Both the position numbers and the translations under genes were made by a program. Below, in pieces: positions 14,153 through 15,980 of a stretch of 15,980 bases of DNA; the first letter of the stretch is position 1, and every line of letters starts with the position of its first letter. A model generated the notes under the pieces. The model was not told where the DNA came from, ran no database searches, and was given only the letters and a program-made list of their open reading frames with translations. The stretch spans positions 1 through 15,980 of the forward strand of contig JAUXBK010000034.1 in the NCBI GenBank assembly GCA_030619405.1, read 5' to 3'. The stretch comes from Sedimenticola sp. (lineage in GTDB: Bacteria > Pseudomonadota > Gammaproteobacteria > Chromatiales > Chromatiaceae).

Positions 14153-15526
14153 GTGAAGATAATAATCCTGGGTGCCGGGCAGGTGGGCCGTTCGGTGGCC
14201 GAAAACCTGGTTTCCGAGGCAAACGACATCACCGTGGTGGATCAGAAGCAGGAGCTGCTGAACGCGCTGCAGGACCGGCTGGATCTGCGTACGGTTCGGG
14301 GCCACGGGGCCCACCCCGACGTGTTGCTGCAGGCGGGGGCCGAGGATGCGGATATGATCCTGGCCGTCACCAACAGTGACGAGACCAACATGGTCGCGTG
14401 CCAGGTGGCCTACACCCTGTTCCACACCCCGACCAAGATTGCACGGGTGCGGGCATCCGGTTTCACCCGCTTTCCCCAGCTCTTCTCCCAAAACGCCTTG
14501 CCGGTCGACGTGCTGATCAGCCCGGAACAGCTGGTGACCGAATACATCATGCGCCTGATCGAGAACCCGGGTGCCCTGCAGGTGCTGGATTTCGCCAACG
14601 GGCGAGTCCGGCTGGTCGCCGTCAAAGCCTTTTACGGCGGTCCGCTGGTCGGTCATGAACTGCATCGGCTGTATGAGCACATGCCCCACGTCGATGCCCG
14701 GGTGGCAGCCATCTACCGCAAGGGAACGGCAATCCGGCCCAAGGGCAACACCATCATCGAGGCGGAGGACGAGGTGTTTTTCATCGCTGCCAAGGAGAAT
14801 ATCCGGGCGGTGATGAGCGAACTACGCAAGCTGGAGAAACCGTTCAAGCGACTGATCTTCGCCGGTGGTGGAAATATCGGCAAACGTCTCGCCGGTTCCC
14901 TGGAGCGGGATTACCAGATCAAACTGATCGAACGGGACAAACAGCGAGCCGCCAAAATCGCGGAGGATCTGCCCAGAAGCATCGTGCTGCACGGTGACGT
15001 GGCGGACGAGGACCTGCTGCTGGAAGAGAACATCGAGAATACGGACGTCTTCTGTGCCGTGACCGACGGCGATGAGGCCAATATCCTCTCTGCCATGCTG
15101 GCCAAGAAGCTGGGGGCACGCAAAGTGATGGCCCTGATCAACCGGCAAGCCTATGTGGATATGGTTCAGAGTGGCCCCATAGACATCGCCATATCACCGC
15201 AGCAGGCGACCATCGGCAGCCTGCTGACCCATGTACGCCGAGGGGATGTGGTGATGGTTCACTCACTCCGGCGCGGAGCGGCGGAAGCAATCGAGGCGGT
15301 GGCACACGGTGACCCGGAAACCTCCAGGGTCGTGGGCCGCACCATCGAGGAGATCGATCTCCCCAAAGGTACCAGCATCGGGGCCATCGTGCGCGGGGAA
15401 GAGGTGCTGATCGCCCATCATGACACCGTCATCGAATCCGAGGATCACGTCATTCTGTTCCTGGTGGACAAACACCGTATACCCGAGGTGGAACATCTGT
15501 TCCAGGTAGGTATTACGTTTCTATAA
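14153..15526 (+). CDS. trkA: Trk system potassium uptake regulator TrkA (NAD-binding)
   Basis: 457 residues (E. coli 458) from a GTG start; the N-terminus MKIIILGAGQVG fixes it. There are two RCK units in tandem: the first has GAGQVG (7-12) with D30 at the end of beta-2, the second GGGNIG (238-243) preceded by KRLIFA. Each is followed by a TrkA-C-type domain (about 145-215 and 375-450). TrkA is a cytoplasmic protein that binds NAD(H) and gates the TrkH/TrkG potassium channel. No trkH is in the window, which is usual for the gammaproteobacterial location next to rsmB. Only a weak purine run (GGGAC) precedes the start. The repeat-filled upstream gap may isolate it from the ntrYX transcript. Confidence 0.97.
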   Translation: MKIIILGAGQVGRSVAENLVSEANDITVVDQKQELLNALQDRLDLRTVRGHGAHPDVLLQAGAEDADMILAVTNSDETNMVACQVAYTLFHTPTKIARVRASGFTRFPQLFSQNALPVDVLISPEQLVTEYIMRLIENPGALQVLDFANGRVRLVAVKAFYGGPLVGHELHRLYEHMPHVDARVAAIYRKGTAIRPKGNTIIEAEDEVFFIAAKENIRAVMSELRKLEKPFKRLIFAGGGNIGKRLAGSLERDYQIKLIERDKQRAAKIAEDLPRSIVLHGDVADEDLLLEENIENTDVFCAVTDGDEANILSAMLAKKLGARKVMALINRQAYVDMVQSGPIDIAISPQQATIGSLLTHVRRGDVVMVHSLRRGAAEAIEAVAHGDPETSRVVGRTIEEIDLPKGTSIGAIVRGEEVLIAHHDTVIESEDHVILFLVDKHRIPEVEHLFQVGITFL

Positions 15527-15531
15527 AGGCA

Positions 15532-15569
15532 GGTACTAGGGACTAGGGTCTAGGTACTAGGGTCTAGGT
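15532..15569. repeat. Short tandem repeats of the ACTAGGGTCTAGGT type
   Basis: Two exact 14-bp units ACTAGGGTCTAGGT lie at 15542-15555 and 15556-15569, preceded by GGTACTAGGG. The same motif appears inverted at the right end of the window (CCCTAGTACC at 15964-15973). The stretch from the trkA stop to the end of the window (454 bp) carries no gene, only this and the elements listed next. Confidence 0.75.
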
Positions 15570-15570
15570 A

Positions 15571-15814
15571 CCAGCCCTTTCAAGGCGGCAACATATTGAA
15601 ATGTTTATAAATAATTATTTTCTTAAATATGAAATCCACTTGGTGCATAGATATCGTGCTATGTATTGGTGAAATCGTAATGCGTATGTAAAAAATGCGC
15701 CAAGAATTCTCCGAAACTTGATTCAAATTGGATGATATTTTCTAAAAATTAGCCGCTTGTCTAGAAATAATATTAGTATATCAAAGGGTTATGCTTGCAC
15801 CTTGAAAGGGCTGG
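15571..15814. mobile_element. 244-bp AT-rich MITE-like element with perfect terminal inverted repeats
   Basis: CCAGCCCTTTCAAGG (15571-15585) and CCTTGAAAGGGCTGG (15800-15814) are exact inverted repeats. Adding GGTA on the left and TACC on the right makes 19 bp. TA stands directly outside each 15-bp end, which would suit insertion at TA by an IS630/Tc1-like enzyme, though it could equally be part of the inverted repeat. The interior is strikingly AT-rich compared with the GC-rich genes, has no open frame of note, and differs from all other sequence in the window. Origin and transposase are unknown. Confidence 0.65.
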
Positions 15815-15824
15815 TACCGAGAAC

Positions 15825-15964
15825 GTAACCGTTCAGCCCCCCTCCTCAAATCCCCTCTCCCTCAGGGAGACGACTCCATGGATGGAGGAGGTAGAGCGAC
15901 GCAGGATGCCAAAGCCGAGGGTTAGGGTGAGGGGTTCAAAAAGGCAGGGGGACTGAACGGTTAC
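15825..15964. mobile_element. 140-bp copy of the GTAACCGTTCAG element, with an internal insertion
   Basis: The ends GTAACCGTTCAGcCCCC and the inverted CTGAACGGTTAC match the element at 5613-5705, as do the inner CCCCTCTCCCTCAGGGAGA and GGGTTAGGGTGAGGGG blocks. A 48-bp segment (15871-15918) splits the inner hairpin. The outer flanks CCGAGAAC and CCTAGTAC agree at 6 of 8 positions, a possibly decayed target duplication. It stands 6 bp after the extended terminal repeat of the AT-rich element. Confidence 0.75.
15871..15918. repeat. 48-bp segment inserted inside the GTAACCGTTCAG element
   Basis: This segment is absent from the copy at 5613-5705. It contains the hairpin CTCCATGGATGGAG (15874-15887) followed by a GC-rich single-copy-looking tail. 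Its exact borders are ambiguous by a few bases because of shared GA. It may itself be a small dispersed repeat. Confidence 0.6.
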
Positions 15965-15980
15965 CCTAGTACCTAGTACC
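15964..15980. repeat. Inverted CCTAGTACC repeats at the window edge
   Basis: CCTAGTACCTAGTACC is the reverse complement of the GGTACTAGG motif at 15532-15562. The array probably continues past the window. The two arrays together bracket both mobile elements after trkA. Confidence 0.6.

Noticed and set aside
13923..14156. 77-codon plus-strand frame after ntrX
   Set aside because: Made of Lys/Thr/Gly/Pro low-complexity repeats that follow the DNA repeat; no ribosome site.
13324..14232. 302-codon minus-strand frame with a hydrophobic middle
   Set aside because: It runs antisense through ntrX and the heptamer repeat; the apparent LGPWSSVLGP repeats are translated tandem DNA, not a membrane protein.
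13910..14689. 259-codon minus-strand frame
   Set aside because: Antisense to trkA and then repeat; no family resemblance.
15531..15600. Rho-independent terminator for trkA
   Set aside because: The repeats can fold, but no T run follows a GC-rich stem on the plus strand.
15590..15795. Small gene or phage attachment site in the AT-rich stretch
   Set aside because: Stops are frequent in all frames, no integrase or tRNA is adjacent, and the exact inverted ends fit a MITE better.

Overview
The window is a GC-rich chromosomal segment from a gammaproteobacterium. The basis is gene order and protein similarity: tsaP-dprA-smg-topA runs leftward, and def-fmt-rsmB-DUF4390-ntrY-ntrX-trkA runs rightward from a shared divergent control region near 6777-6931. 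From memory, Pseudomonas has a closely similar trkA-rsmB-fmt-def / tsaP-dprA order but lacks ntrYX and DUF4390 between rsmB and trkA. I cannot name the genus. The abundance of short dispersed palindromes would fit an environmental Chromatiales-like lineage, but that is a guess.

Left half (1-6776, minus strand). In transcription order: a secreted LysM protein resembling the pilus secretin partner TsaP, the DNA-uptake protein DprA, Smg (DUF494), possibly a small CPWC protein ending in a 4-bp overlap with topA, topoisomerase I, and after a 351-bp gap a periplasmic adaptor of a tripartite efflux pump that runs off the left edge. Right half (6932-15526, plus strand). Peptide deformylase, Met-tRNA formyltransferase and 16S rRNA m5C967 methyltransferase form a translation block. 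DUF4390, an NtrY-like sensor kinase and an NtrX-like regulator follow with overlapping genes, then the TrkA potassium-uptake regulator. The NtrX-like protein lacks the GAFTGA sigma-54 contact motif and has Arg in place of the Walker A Lys.

The intergenic spaces hold most of the unexplained structure. Three small elements (1136-1283, 5613-5705, 15825-15964) start GTAAC and end GTTAC. Two are flanked by 8-bp direct repeats, as expected of non-autonomous elements moved by an IS66-type transposase, yet their interiors differ. A fourth, AT-rich element (15571-15814) has perfect terminal inverted repeats. The ntrX-trkA gap is a 31-bp-arm inverted repeat built around heptamer tandem repeats. The 454 bp after trkA is a stack of repeats with no gene. 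I saw no tRNA, rRNA, CRISPR array or complete transposase gene.
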